Assembly (NCBI GenBank): GCA_029448655.1
Contig: JACCLO010000006.1
Coordinates: 1,488,001 to 1,552,000, forward strand
Length of the DNA: 64,000 nucleotides
Source of the DNA: Wolfiporia cocos
Lineage: Eukaryota > Basidiomycota > Agaricomycetes > Polyporales > Phaeolaceae
Reading direction: 5' to 3'
Part shown: piece by piece, positions 33,740 to 44,309 of the stretch
Layout: every line of letters starts with the position of its first letter
Numbering within the stretch: position 1 is the first letter of the stretch
The notes under the pieces: model-generated
The model's input: only the letters and a program-made list of their open reading frames with translations
Database searches by the model: none
Told to the model about the DNA's origin: nothing
Translations under genes and position numbers: made by a program

Positions 33740-34643
33740 GCTGGTAAGATGCAGTGAGTAGGTAAGACGATGAGAAGGTGTGTTGGATGGTCGAGGACTG
33801 AGGCATCCAGATAGCTCTCGCGGTCTCTTATACATCCAGTGGCGCTTCATGCAGCGACACATGGTCGTCTCACGACTACTCTATGTAGATAGAGCGCCAG
33901 CTCCGGTATGTAATCGCGAACGTCTCATTGGTGCTGTGAAATTGTAAGCGATCTATTGGTCAGAGCATCTTTATCATTTCATGTTCCGCTCGAGTGTTCG
34001 CGAGATTGGAACCCCTCCGTATGTTCAAGTAGTGCTGGACGACCATGGTCCAGATTCACCTTCCTCATGAACGCTGCTCGAAGGATAAGGCATATAGCTG
34101 TGCTGAGATTACCACGAGAAGAGATCTGCCCGTATTGGTCAGGGCGATCACTATAGTCGGTTGAGTTTTTCATCCCAGAGGTTATCGCTGAGGCTGGAAG
34201 TGTCGAGACCTTACATGCGATGCACGATCACTGACGGTGTATATGAACGCGATAATGATATGCTGCTGGTGGTGTGTACAAAACATCGAAGTCAAAGGTA
34301 TCATGGTACTTCTCCGGAACTCACCGCCGAATTACACATCCCCTCACAGCGAAATGGATGGAACGCGCCAGACACGATATGTCGTATTGCCTTCTATTGT
34401 GACCATGAGGTGGGACCACAATAGCCACATGCTACTCGTTCCGCCGCAGCCTTTGATGGCCAAGGTCCAACCAACGATCAGAGGTTTGTACCAACCCAAT
34501 AGGATGTTTTCCATAACGCGATCCATACATAGACCACCTCATACGTGCTGTCGGTGCTGTGACATCTTGCACAGATATAAAATGCGTTGTTCTCTTCAGT
34601 CAGCCCCCCAGACCTCGACCAATTTTGATCATTCTAACAAGAC
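33740..34643. other. Arm 1 inner edge and left half of the spacer
   Basis: Palindrome homology ends at 34030. Right of it the sequence is unique apart from a short weak match (agtgctgg.cgaccatg) that also follows the edge of arm 2 after 11 extra bases. A TATA-like gatataaaatg at about 34573-34583 lies some 65 bp upstream of the spacer peptide gene. No other gene is recognised. Confidence 0.45.
34573..34583 (+). promoter_or_regulatory. TATA-like element of the spacer peptide gene
   Basis: The sequence gatataaaatg lies about 65 bp before the ATG at 34644, a usual distance in fungi. The arm copies have tgtataagag about 95 bp before their ATG. Confidence 0.5.
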
Positions 34644-34798
34644 ATGTCTGTGAGTTTAGAGCTCCCCGCGCTTGTTGCCAATGGCTGACTAATAAACGTC
34701 TCTAATAGGACACTACTCAGTGCGCAAACGTCCAAGCCAACGGCGGCACCTGCTCATGGCCGACTTGTGGTTGCTCTGAGCCGCCCAAGAGCAAATAA
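34644..34798 (+). CDS. 31-residue cysteine-rich peptide, diverged spacer copy
   Basis: ATG-TCT (34644-34649), an intron 34650-34708 (GTGAGT...TAG), then an exon to the TAA at 34796-34798. The peptide differs from the arm copies only at residue 5 (Thr for Ala) and residue 25 (Ser for Ala). At the DNA level nine further codons differ silently, and the introns are unrelated in sequence though identical in phase and position. That excess of silent change indicates selection on the protein, so this is a real gene family despite its size. All four cysteines (7, 17, 22, 24), the GTCSWPTCGC core and the EPPKSK tail are kept. It lies almost on the palindrome axis (34807.5). Function unknown. Confidence 0.75.
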
Positions 34799-35875
34799 GC
34801 GCTAGCTACAATCTCGCGAAGCCGGTAAGTGCATCCACACTAGTCATCGTGTTTGGTTCGCAAAACGCTAATTAATTCAAACTTGAGGTACAGCCTACCT
34901 ATCGTTCTGAGTATAAAGGGATGGACGGATGAGCTGTAATACGAGTTTCCATTTGAGATACTATATCGTGATTTTAAGCTTGAAGTGCGAATGTGCGCCA
35001 TGATTGCTTGAGACGAGAGGTTGAAGCTGCTCGCAGGTTGTCTGCAATCATTATAAGTGACCATATGCTCACGCAACAGTTGTAATTGCTACCAATCAAC
35101 GACAAATTCGATTTAGATCTTCAGAGCTTAGAAACAGCGGAGTCGGTGTACATTTGAGCCCTAGAGTCTGCGCTTGTCGCGGAATGTAACGTACACGTGA
35201 ATGTGACTGAGCGCGTCAGTTGTGTGTCATGGTGTATGATGCTCGGCCGTCTGAGTAGCATTGAAACTCATTTTACTCACTTCGATTTCCATAAGCATCA
35301 AGCTTGATTACAAAGTGCATAGTTCTTGCATGAACCCAGCTACATCGACTGTAGTTGCACATCCAAACGAGTAATGGTCAACCACAGGCCAGATTGCCGC
35401 GTGTTTGTTCTGGCTTGTATAATTGCTAGTTCACTGTTGATGATGCTGGATATCTCAATGGCATGTCTTTGTACTTGTGCGACTACCCATGGCGGCGATC
35501 TAGTACAACTGCCCATAATCGAGGATCTTCAACCCTGTGTCAGGCAATAACAGGAGCATGGTCGCCCAGCACTGTGAGTGACGCACTTGAACATACGGAG
35601 GGGTTCCAATCTCGCGAACACTCGAGCGGAACATGAAATGATAAAGATGCTCTGACCAATAGATCGCTTACAATTTCACAGCACCAATGAGACGTTCGCG
35701 ATTACATACCGGAGCTGGCGCTCTATCTACATAGAGTAGTCGTGAGACGACCATGTGTCGCTGCATGAAGCGCCACTGGATGTATAAGAGACCGCGAGAG
35801 CTATCTGGATGCCTCAGTCCTCGACCATCCAACACACCTTCTCATCGTCTTACCTACTCACTGCATCTTACCAGC
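34799..35875. other. Right half of the spacer and inner edge of arm 2
   Basis: No further gene is recognised in 34799-35584. Arm 2 homology starts at 35585 with the acttgaacat word. Sequence from about 35600 to 35875 is the promoter of the arm 2 peptide gene, with a TATA-like tgtataagag at 35781-35790. Confidence 0.45.
35781..35790 (+). promoter_or_regulatory. TATA-like element of the arm 2 peptide gene
   Basis: tgtataagag lies 86-95 bp upstream of the ATG at 35876; the identical arm 1 copy is at 33825-33834 on the minus strand. Confidence 0.45.
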
Positions 35876-36032
35876 ATGTCTGTGAGTATCAGCACATAAA
35901 GCCGAGGCGCGAACGGGTGGGTTGACTCACACTCGCTCCAAGGACACCGCACAGTGCGCGAACGTCCAGGCCAACGGTGGCACCTGCTCCTGGCCGACCT
36001 GTGGTTGCGCCGAGCCACCAAAGAGCAAGTGA
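35876..36032 (+). CDS. 31-residue cysteine-rich peptide, arm 2 copy
   Basis: ATG-TCT at 35876-35881, an intron 35882-35942 (GTGAGT...AAG), then an exon 35943-36032 ending AAG AGC AAG TGA. The product has cysteines at 7, 17, 22 and 24 and a CSWPTCGC core, as in the mirrored arm 1 copy. It points away from the axis, in the same direction as the spacer copy. The family is not recognised. Confidence 0.7.
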
Positions 36033-36454
36033 GCGCGAGGCGCATCACATTTGTACGTGGCCATGGATGCTTCAGTTGGCTGTGGTCAAGCATTGACAGA
36101 AAGTCAACAGCCGCCGTTGTTGTCCGGCCGAGCTCGACATTTCACCTGGGTGTTGTGTTCGGAGCATGGATGTTCAGCGATAGCTCGATGTACTTTCGCT
36201 CATACGACTAATCACATCGCTTGCCTTGAGATATGTCTTCGGGTGAGCTCGAATTTGTGAACCTCGTGAACGGCGATCCTAGACAGCAAGCTCGGGTCGA
36301 TCGGAGGTTCAGAGACTTCGTGGATCCCGGTCCGAGTACGAGATCGAACAATGCCATGGAGATGATGAAGCCCTATCGGAGATTAATTGCCCCTAGAGGA
36401 GACTGGGTATTCGTATGAGCAGCTCGCCTGATCTGGCGGTGCATGTCTCGCGTA

Positions 36455-37153
36455 TCAGCAATATGGGATTGACCGTGTTCCGATGAATTCTTGTAAACCA
36501 TAGCGCGAGCTTAGTACAGCACATGGCAGCAGCAACTCGACCAGGCCAGAGATTAAACTGACGTACCAATGATATGACGCGCCGAAATACAGTATTCGTG
36601 GCTGATGTTCATCTGCGTGTTGTGGTTCACGCTCGGGTGATCGCGTCGCAACCAGTGGGGTAACGTCAGCTGCCTAACATCGCTGGTCACACCGCGTACG
36701 GACAGATGCTCAAGTTCCAGCGATCAGGAGAGCATACGACGGAGGCAGGCTGGAACATCGGTAGAATGCGTCAGGTCACGGCAATCACAGATACGTGACC
36801 ATCGCGTTACAGCAGGGTGGGATTGACCGTCTTCCGAGGAATCCTCGCAAGCCACGACGCGAGCACTGCGCAGCCTGTTATCGCAACAACCGGGCCAGGT
36901 ATCGATTCGACGCGCTGGAATTCATAGCTGGATATTCACGCTCAGGTGGTATCTGTGATCGCATCGCAGTCCATGGGACGGCAACGGAGTTATCAGCTGC
37001 TTTATGTCGCTGGCAAGACTGTGTCTGGGATACATGCTCAGATTCCAGCCGGCAGCAAGAGCGTGCAACGGAGGCAAGCTAGAACATCGATATCGAGATC
37101 GAGATAGAACGCGCCAGGTCACGGCAATCACAGAAACGTGACCATCGCGTTAC
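36455..37153 (-). repeat. Two diverged tandem units, period ~343 bp (arm 2 mirror)
   Basis: Exact mirror of 32462-33160, with the same two internal units and the same differences between them, so the arms were homogenised after the tandem duplication. Confidence 0.65.
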
Positions 37154-37979
37154 GGGTTACAGCGCGCGACGCGTTGAGCGCTAGTCTCTTAACCGTTTCT
37201 CCTTGCGACCGTCCACAAGAGATCCCCGTCGATCCCGTCCATGGATCCCCATAAATTTCGTACATCTCTACGAGGAGCTCTTGAGCATCTTGCATGATAA
37301 ACATGAGCCTGTCAATAAATTGTGGGCTCGCGCACATGGTGACGCCACACCGAGTGGCGGCGGATATCCAGGACCGGCACGAGGCAAACACGTCTCATCC
37401 TGCCCTCCCTCCCGATCCGCCGCAGCTACGGATGTTATGAACATCCTCGCTTGCGACACGCTCACATGCTTCACCGTGGAAGAACCAGACAATGGGACAA
37501 TGGGAGTTGCCAGATGCGGTGTGTGGTACGCCCACAAACGATGGTGCTAGAGGCTGTGACCGATAAGAGATCAAGCAAGATTCCGACGTGGCCAATGAGT
37601 ATATAAGCCTGCCCCTGTGGTGCGATCGCCCTCAGCTCACAACCGGTAGGTCCTGCTCCCCTCGATGCCTCTGTCGCCCTGCCGCTGACGGTCGTCTGTC
37701 GGTTCCCCTGCGCTCGTCTGCTCCGTTCATCGCTCTCGCGTTCGGATTAGTGAGTGCCATACCATGGCGTATAATGTTGACTGACGGCGCACGTCGACAT
37801 AGAGGCCATCGCCGTCGTGGATCATGCTGTTCAGACGTAGAATGAGAGACCATCGAGCATGGGAGACGACGCAAGCCTCGAAAAGGCGAAGACGGGATCT
37901 GTCCTTCGGGTGAGCACGCCCTCTTGTGATGCATCCACGCTCCTAAACGACGATCAAGCTGTGACACACAACAGGATCA

Positions 37980-38760
37980 CGGTTCACCGTACTCCAGGTA
38001 TGTCGTATTGTCCGCACGCCAACAAACGTCACTGACGGGCCACAGCGAGCAGGCACTCGTGGAGCCGAGCTACCCGGGCTCGTCACCGCCGTACCTGCTT
38101 GCAAGTACAGGGTATTCGGTTGGAACATGACGGCCCAGATGGGCGAGCGCGCGACGAGGGCATCCTAATTTGCGATGGATGCACCGTCGGACGGTGACGT
38201 GGCTCTACGCGTTGGGGCCCCAGTGTGAAGATGAGTCGTCGTAAACCATGGGATGATACGGGACTGCCACCGTCCGCTAACGTTCCCGCCCATGAGGCGG
38301 ATATCGCCCCAAAGGGCGTTGCCACATACAGGGCCGAACATGACATACATTACATGGAAATGGGATAGCAAGCTGATCCTTACCACCGAGTACGCACGTC
38401 TCCGATCGTGTCTCCTCAGCACTGAGTTTGCCATCGACGACTTTAGCTGTGGCCCCGAAGATGCCCGCGGTTCACCGTACTCCAGGTATGTCCATTCGCG
38501 CTCACACCGCCATACCTCGCTGACGTGACGTGCGACAGCGAGAAGGCACTCGTGGAGCCGAGCCACCCGGGCATGTCACCACCTCCGTACCTGCTTGCAA
38601 GTGCAGGGTATTCGGCTGGGGGATGACAGCCCAGATGGGTGAGCGCGCGACGGTGCATCTTAGTTAGCGACGGATGCTCCGTCGGACGGTGACATGGTTC
38701 TACGCGCTCGATCCCCAGTGAGGATGAGCCGTCGTAGGCCATGGGATGACCAGGACGCCC
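37980..38760 (-). repeat. Two diverged tandem units, period ~490 bp (arm 2 mirror)
   Basis: Mirror of 30855-31635. No coding potential is shared between units. Confidence 0.65.
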
Positions 38761-38802
38761 AACGGCTCCAGCGACTGCACGTGCGATGCGGCGGCTTTGT
38801 GA

Positions 38803-39211
38803 GTGTTCTGCCGTCTCGCGTCTCGTCTGATCCTTGCGGAAGACTGACGTCGCGCGTCTGATGCAGTTGTCCATCCTCAGGGAATAGACCCTGTGCAGAG
38901 TCAAGGCTGCTTGGTTGGACGGCGCAAGGGTCCGTGAACGTGTCGACGAGCCATCGGTGCTGGAAGATTGGGCGCCGGTGGTAAGCAACTCGTCATTCGT
39001 TCCCGGGTTCTTGCGTCCGCCTGGCCACCCTGGACGCTGGAGAGGGTGGCCAGGTGACCCCGAGGTAAGGGCCGTATTATACGGTCCTGGCGCAGGCCTT
39101 TGCGTGGCCCTCGGGATAAGTACCCGTCCGTGCGCTGGCCGATTCTCTGGACGCGTACGGACGGGGAAACTAACGTGCGCTAAAGTGTGAGCCGACGACG
39201 GGCCACTGGCC
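38803..39211 (-). repeat. Dispersed GC-rich repeat, internal copy of arm 2
   Basis: Mirror of 30404-30812 and homologous to the palindrome-edge copy 20433-20824. No matching copy was found outside the outer edge of arm 2 (48823 onward). Confidence 0.75.
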
Positions 39212-39691
39212 CAGCTAGCGTTTCAGAGTACCCGTTTTGCACGTGTGATTATCTATATGTTGATCTGCCTGTGTGGATGAACCGTCCCCGCGTCGCTCGA
39301 CAGCGCTATTGACATGTATAGTACGATCTCTTGTCTGACTTCAGAAGCGAATCACAAGTAATACGATGAGGATTGCAATGTGCTAACCATTGACCTCAAT
39401 ATACAAACAATTGTAGATATTATAACCGATAGGAATTACCTTCACTTCAGGAAGGACAAGCCGTCTCCTCAAGCGAAGCCAGTTTCGGCCATCGGACGCT
39501 TGGTGTCGATAGTCTAATTCCCGATGTACGCATACTGCTAGTCTACCTATGGGTGACTAGACTAACTACGCGTCCGCGTGCCTACTTCCGATATGTGTTG
39601 CTAGGCGGCAACGCCAATGCAAGCGAACTTACAATCTATGTCAGTAAAGGAAATCGAATCAGAGAGAGACATGTCTAATACTTGATGCCAC
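39212..39691. other. Arm 2 spacer, no gene recognised
   Basis: Mirror of 29924-30403; nothing supported beyond the arm homology. Confidence 0.35.
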
Positions 39692-40283
39692 ATGCCTACA
39701 ATGACATTAATCAATGATTTCCTCGGCGTCAACGGCATTTGTGTCAATTACGCCCGACCTCGAGTCCGAGGACTAGGATGTGGCTCCGTACATATCCATG
39801 AATTGCAGCCTCATCCCCGCACTACCTCGAGTGTTGTGTCCCAGTTCACCACCCAGGTACGACGCTCAAGCCTCGCTCCTTCCCCTGACAACACGGAATG
39901 AAGCGACCAAGTAATAATGGCCCTGCCACTGCCATGCTGTCGTTGCCACTCATATCGGATCATCCGCTGGGCGCAGACGTCTTTCAGGACATGCCGATAA
40001 CCGTTCCAAACGCTACTCGCCATCGTGCCTTATTTTCCGACTTCAAGGAAGGCTCCCCATTCAGCAGCGTCTCCGGATCTGCCCTTCAATATGTAAGACA
40101 TTATGTTTTCCACGTTGTGTTTATATCCTATTTCGACCGAGACAGTCTACAAGAGGCCCGAACCGAGACAGAGGAAGAAAAGAGCCGCAACTCATGTATA
40201 CATGGGTGCTCCATTCTACCCAGCTATCTAATCAATACCCTCTATATATCCACGGCAGGTATAATTACCTGCTGCCTCTTTAG
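39692..40283 (+). CDS. Possible small intron-containing gene, unknown function (arm 2)
   Basis: Mirror of 29332-29923. Start MPTMTLIND at 39692. Candidate introns run from about 39857 to 39980 and from about 40092 to 40146. The last exon overlaps the terpene synthase 3' end, which is convergent. No domain is recognised. Confidence 0.3.
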
Positions 40284-41534
40284 GGTGCGGTCGTGTTTCG
40301 CTTTCGGTAGCAAAGGGACACGTCTGGTACTCTGGATCTCTAATCCCTTCCTTCCAAAATAGCGGCCGCCTTCAAAGCTCCAGCAATGGTTGGACCGAAT
40401 CCAATTTGCTATACCCAGGACGTACTGCTCGACATCCCTGTCGACCTCGCCTCCAAATGAGGGTACCCTTCTGAAAGCGCTCAGAAATCGCGCCTGAACT
40501 TGAGCATGGTAGTCCACAACCCAATCGATTGCGCTGGCCAAGTCAACATCCAGCTGACGCATGATGATGGTCAGCGAATTGAAGCCATCATCACCGGCAG
40601 CCTGCTCTTTGTTGTAAGACGCGATGTCCTGGAGCAATCGTCATAGTGAGTGAGAGATCCCCACACGAAGCGGAACCAAATACATTATCGATGATGGTTA
40701 GATCGACCCCGCATTCGGACATCTCAACGATGATGGGGTGGTAAAACACTTCATCCGGGATGTTCAGACCAAATTCGAAGGGGCCATAGGTCACCCTGAC
40801 GCCCACGTCCTCTCTTCGGATCTTCAGATACTCGTCGAAGGTTTGAACAGTACCATTTCCGCGAACAACGGCATGTGCGACCACACCATCCAGGTAACTT
40901 GTGAATGCTTCGATGAAATGCTTCTGCGAGCTCACAGTTACAGTTTGAATTGCTCTTTCCCAGAATCTGCTCGTGAGCATGGCATGTATCCTCAGCAACA
41001 TTTAAGAAAACCACGAGATTGACTCAACGCACTGTCTTGCCATTTCGCCGAGCAGAATCTCTCCTTCTTGTCGGCGCTTGGATGGATTCTGAAGAGCATC
41101 CAATACTATGTCCGCAATCTCACGAACGCCCGGTGCGCTCTCAACATCTGTGTACTCATCCAAGACGAAGAGTACGTTCATTAGATCGCATGCTGTACGC
41201 AGATGCTCTAGACGGAATCGTCAAGCCGCAGAGCAAAAATCTAAGCTTATAAAGTTAACCTCTGGAAGCCCACGGATACGCAAGCCCCGCAAGCAAGCCT
41301 ACATGCAATAGCGAGAGCTCAGTATTTCGTGATCAAGACAACAATCATGAACTACCAACCGAAATCACACGAATCGAAGATGCTCTGCGACTCGCTTGTA
41401 AAAGGTCTGAAGCTTTTGAGCCAGATATCAGACTCCGCCTTCATCTCCTGGTACAAGGGACTGATGCGTCTTGGCCAGGGCCACTTGGCCATAGTATCAG
41501 GAAGATAAATCTCGTCCTGCTGAGGCTTCGACAT
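40242..41534 (-). CDS. Sesquiterpene synthase (class I terpene cyclase), arm 2
   Basis: Mirror copy of the gene at 28081-29373, with the same five exons, 352 codons, DEYTD (residues 88-92) and NDIASYNKE (224-232) motifs. I found no coding difference between the copies. Both are complete, so the locus appears to carry two working doses of one enzyme, transcribed in opposite directions. Product and pathway limits are as for arm 1. Confidence 0.9.
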
Positions 41535-43124
41535 TTCCAGGGGCAGAGATATCGAATGAGCCTCGCAACGACTGGAATTTTACCGGCTTTATACTCATAG
41601 CTACACATTTTTATTTGGCATCGGTGAGTTCCACTAGCCGTACCAAGCGTTCCACCAGTAGCTCAGGAACGAGCTCACTTTGGGTAATCTTCTTGCTTGA
41701 GATAGTATATGCCATCCTAGCTATAGCTCTCGTGTCCCAACATGACTGCAATCTACCTGATAGAGAACGGAGGGTGGTGGATGAGCGCCAACGATATCGC
41801 GAGGTCCGGTCCAGTCCGGACTTTTGCGCAGGGAAAACGTGCATTCATTACTCAATGCACTTATGCCAGCATGCTCGAAAGCTATAACGTGCTGATTGTT
41901 GATTGTGCGAGCTATGGATGGTGCGCTGAGGTCAGTACATGCCACTGCAGTGACCGCACGCCTCAAGCCGGACGGCGGTGAATATTGAATACCATATTGT
42001 CATAAAGCTTATTGTCCTGCCTCTCATACTCTCAGAATCCCTGTAGCTGACAAGGGTTAATTTTCAAACCACGCGTCAAAGGAGAAGCACACTTTGGACG
42101 CCTACCGTGGATGCTACTGGTGGGACACTGGGAAGCCGAGAGCACGGTGGACAGAGGAAGAGATATGACACAGTTTGATAATATGGAAAGGCCGATGGCC
42201 ATCCGACGATTACAAATCTTCTCGCTCGCTCGTAGTATACCGTGTGCGCGACTGCTTTGTCCCTGTTTCACACAATGAGGTAGTGGACATGCAACGCCAT
42301 TCTGTCTGACACAAACCTATCTTTACAGCAGGGGGTTTGGCGTGCGCGATACGTGACGAGCTACCGAATGTGGGAAACGACCTTCCATAGAGATAAGTAT
42401 GGCGCAGGAGATCACGAGATCTGGCTTTGGGAGTCTTCGGCACAGACGCATTCACGATGCTTGGGGGTGCCGGTGAACTTTGGGAAGGGTACTACGGTAG
42501 CAAAAAAAAAAAGAGGATGGCACTCAAGTCAAGGATCGGACAGCCACATCGGGGGGCTGGCATTTGCAAGGCAGCTTCGCGAAGCTGATGTGACCGTGAT
42601 GATTGGACGTCAGAAGGGGCAGGCCCAGGGGGTGTCTCGGTCCGGGTGTCCCAGACGTGTTAGAGACTGCAGTGATAGGGTGTGAATCATGTTTGGGTAC
42701 ACTAGATCTACCAGGTATGCAAGTAGCTGCTGAATATTACAGCCGACTGAAAACGCAGCACACAGTAGTGATTCGAAAAGAAGACTCCAGCCAAAGCTGT
42801 AAAACATAGGCGCTTAGATAATATGCGTACCGATGACCAGCGGTAAAGGCGGTGGCCCCTGCGACCGCTCACAGGCGCGCATGCGCCTCAGATGGCATTT
42901 CGTTCATCTTTCTCCGGCGCGTTACTGCTATTATATATGAAGACAGCTGTGAGACGATCTGGTGAGTTGTATATGTGGTCAGAAGTATGGATACTTTACG
43001 AGCCAAGCTGTACCGGGAAATTCCAGTAAAGAGCTCGAGAGCAACGGTGGATCCGACCGCAATCGAGCCTGGTGAGGAGAGACGCCTTGACGCATCTTGC
43101 ACGCGTGAATGACGTCAAGCGAGA
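41535..43124. other. Unassigned region between terpene synthase and the P450 fragment (arm 2)
   Basis: Mirror of 26491-28080. Plus-strand exon-like segments start at 41615 (hydrophobic helix), 41742 and 42353. A run of eleven A lies at about 42501-42511. No domain is recognised. Confidence 0.3.
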
Positions 43125-43765
43125 TTGAGCAACGGCCCACGCGAATTAGATATGTTAAGCTGGATGGGACGTGCCTCCTTGGAAACAATTGCGCAGGCCG
43201 GGCTCGGATGTTCCCTTGACCCCTTAGTACGTGACAAGCCAGACGAGTATGCCGACGCAATCAAGGCCGTAGTGTGGGTGATTGTTCTGACACGATGCGC
43301 TGCGTCACTGACTCCTTTCTTGATTCTCAGACCGACGTACTACCAATTGACAATGCTACTTCAACTGCTACCGTACGTGTGGAACCTTGGTCCTAAATGG
43401 CTGCAACGAAGGGTAGTGGAACTACTTCCGTCGCCCCAGCTGAAGAAGATGACGGAGATCGTGGATTGTATTGAGGCAAGATCTATCGAGATATCATGAG
43501 CATCCTTAGTAAGCCAATCACGACATAATGGCTAATCACGAGATTGATACTGACTGCTTCTCTTCGAAGTGTGGGCCAATCAAGCAGCGTCCGAAAAGGA
43601 TCGACTACATCAGAGGAAGAGATGATTGCTCAGATGTCGTGAGTGGCTCAACCCTGGGTTGTGGCGGGTAGTGATCAGTGGCTGTCACATAGAACCCTTC
43701 TGTTTGCGGGCATGGACACGACATCCAATATACTCTCCAAAGTCACAGATTGGATGATTGGATAA
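43125..43765 (+). pseudogene. Cytochrome P450 fragment (arm 2)
   Basis: Mirror of 25850-26490. It retains the helix C-to-I portion (LSWMGRASLETIAQAGLG ... LLFAGMDTTSN) and ends at a TAA at 43763-43765. The N-terminal anchor, the ExxR motif and the heme-binding cysteine region are absent, so it is non-functional. Confidence 0.82.
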
Positions 43766-44309
43766 GGAAAACCCTTGAGTACAGAACTTTCAGCTTGGCA
43801 AAGATCTGAGCCTTCGCGAAGGGATCAACGTCACTTTGTGACGCCTGGAAGGGCGAAGCCGTTCAGCGGACCAATACTTGCTCGGAGTTGGTACAAGACA
43901 ACTAACTCCAGCAGTACCGTGCACCATAACCTCTCTCATCAGAGAGAGCGCCCCCCTCAGAATTCACTGCATAGCTAGACTTTCCCGGCGCATATTTCTT
44001 GTTATGATTACATGCTGCCTTTGCTGCACAGGACGTATTCACTACGAGCAGCAAGGCAGAGGTTTAATTGGAGAGATGTGCTCGCAGCCAGTACGGCCCT
44101 GTTACCTATGCTTTGTAACGAGCCCTGTCAGCTCTGATATCCGCCTATAGAGCCGAGTCAAATCCATGATATTTCGGGTTTTCGAGCGACAATACATGTT
44201 AAGCAGGAAGTCATCAGACGCTTGTCTCAACACAATCACAGGCGCGCAGATACAAGTACATCAAGAGCGTAGATAAATTCCTACCGCCTACACTGAGCAA
44301 ACGCGAGCC
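43766..44309. other. Spacer between the P450 remnant and the decarboxylase (arm 2)
   Basis: Mirror of 25306-25849. It may contain decayed P450 3' sequence; no gene is supported. Confidence 0.4.

Larger units (their letters stand above)
20825..34030 (+). repeat. Palindrome arm 1 (~13.2 kb)
   Basis: This segment is the inverted copy of 35585-48822. From about 23.96 kb to 34030 every checked feature maps to its partner with coordinates summing to exactly 69615, that is, without indels apart from one 3-bp difference inside an intron. Outside that zone the sum drifts to 69635 near 22 kb and 69647 at the outer edge, showing accumulated indels, and base differences become frequent. The inner edge is the atgttcaagt word at 34021-34030; the outer edge is the caggtatattgg word at 20825. 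Confidence 0.95.
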
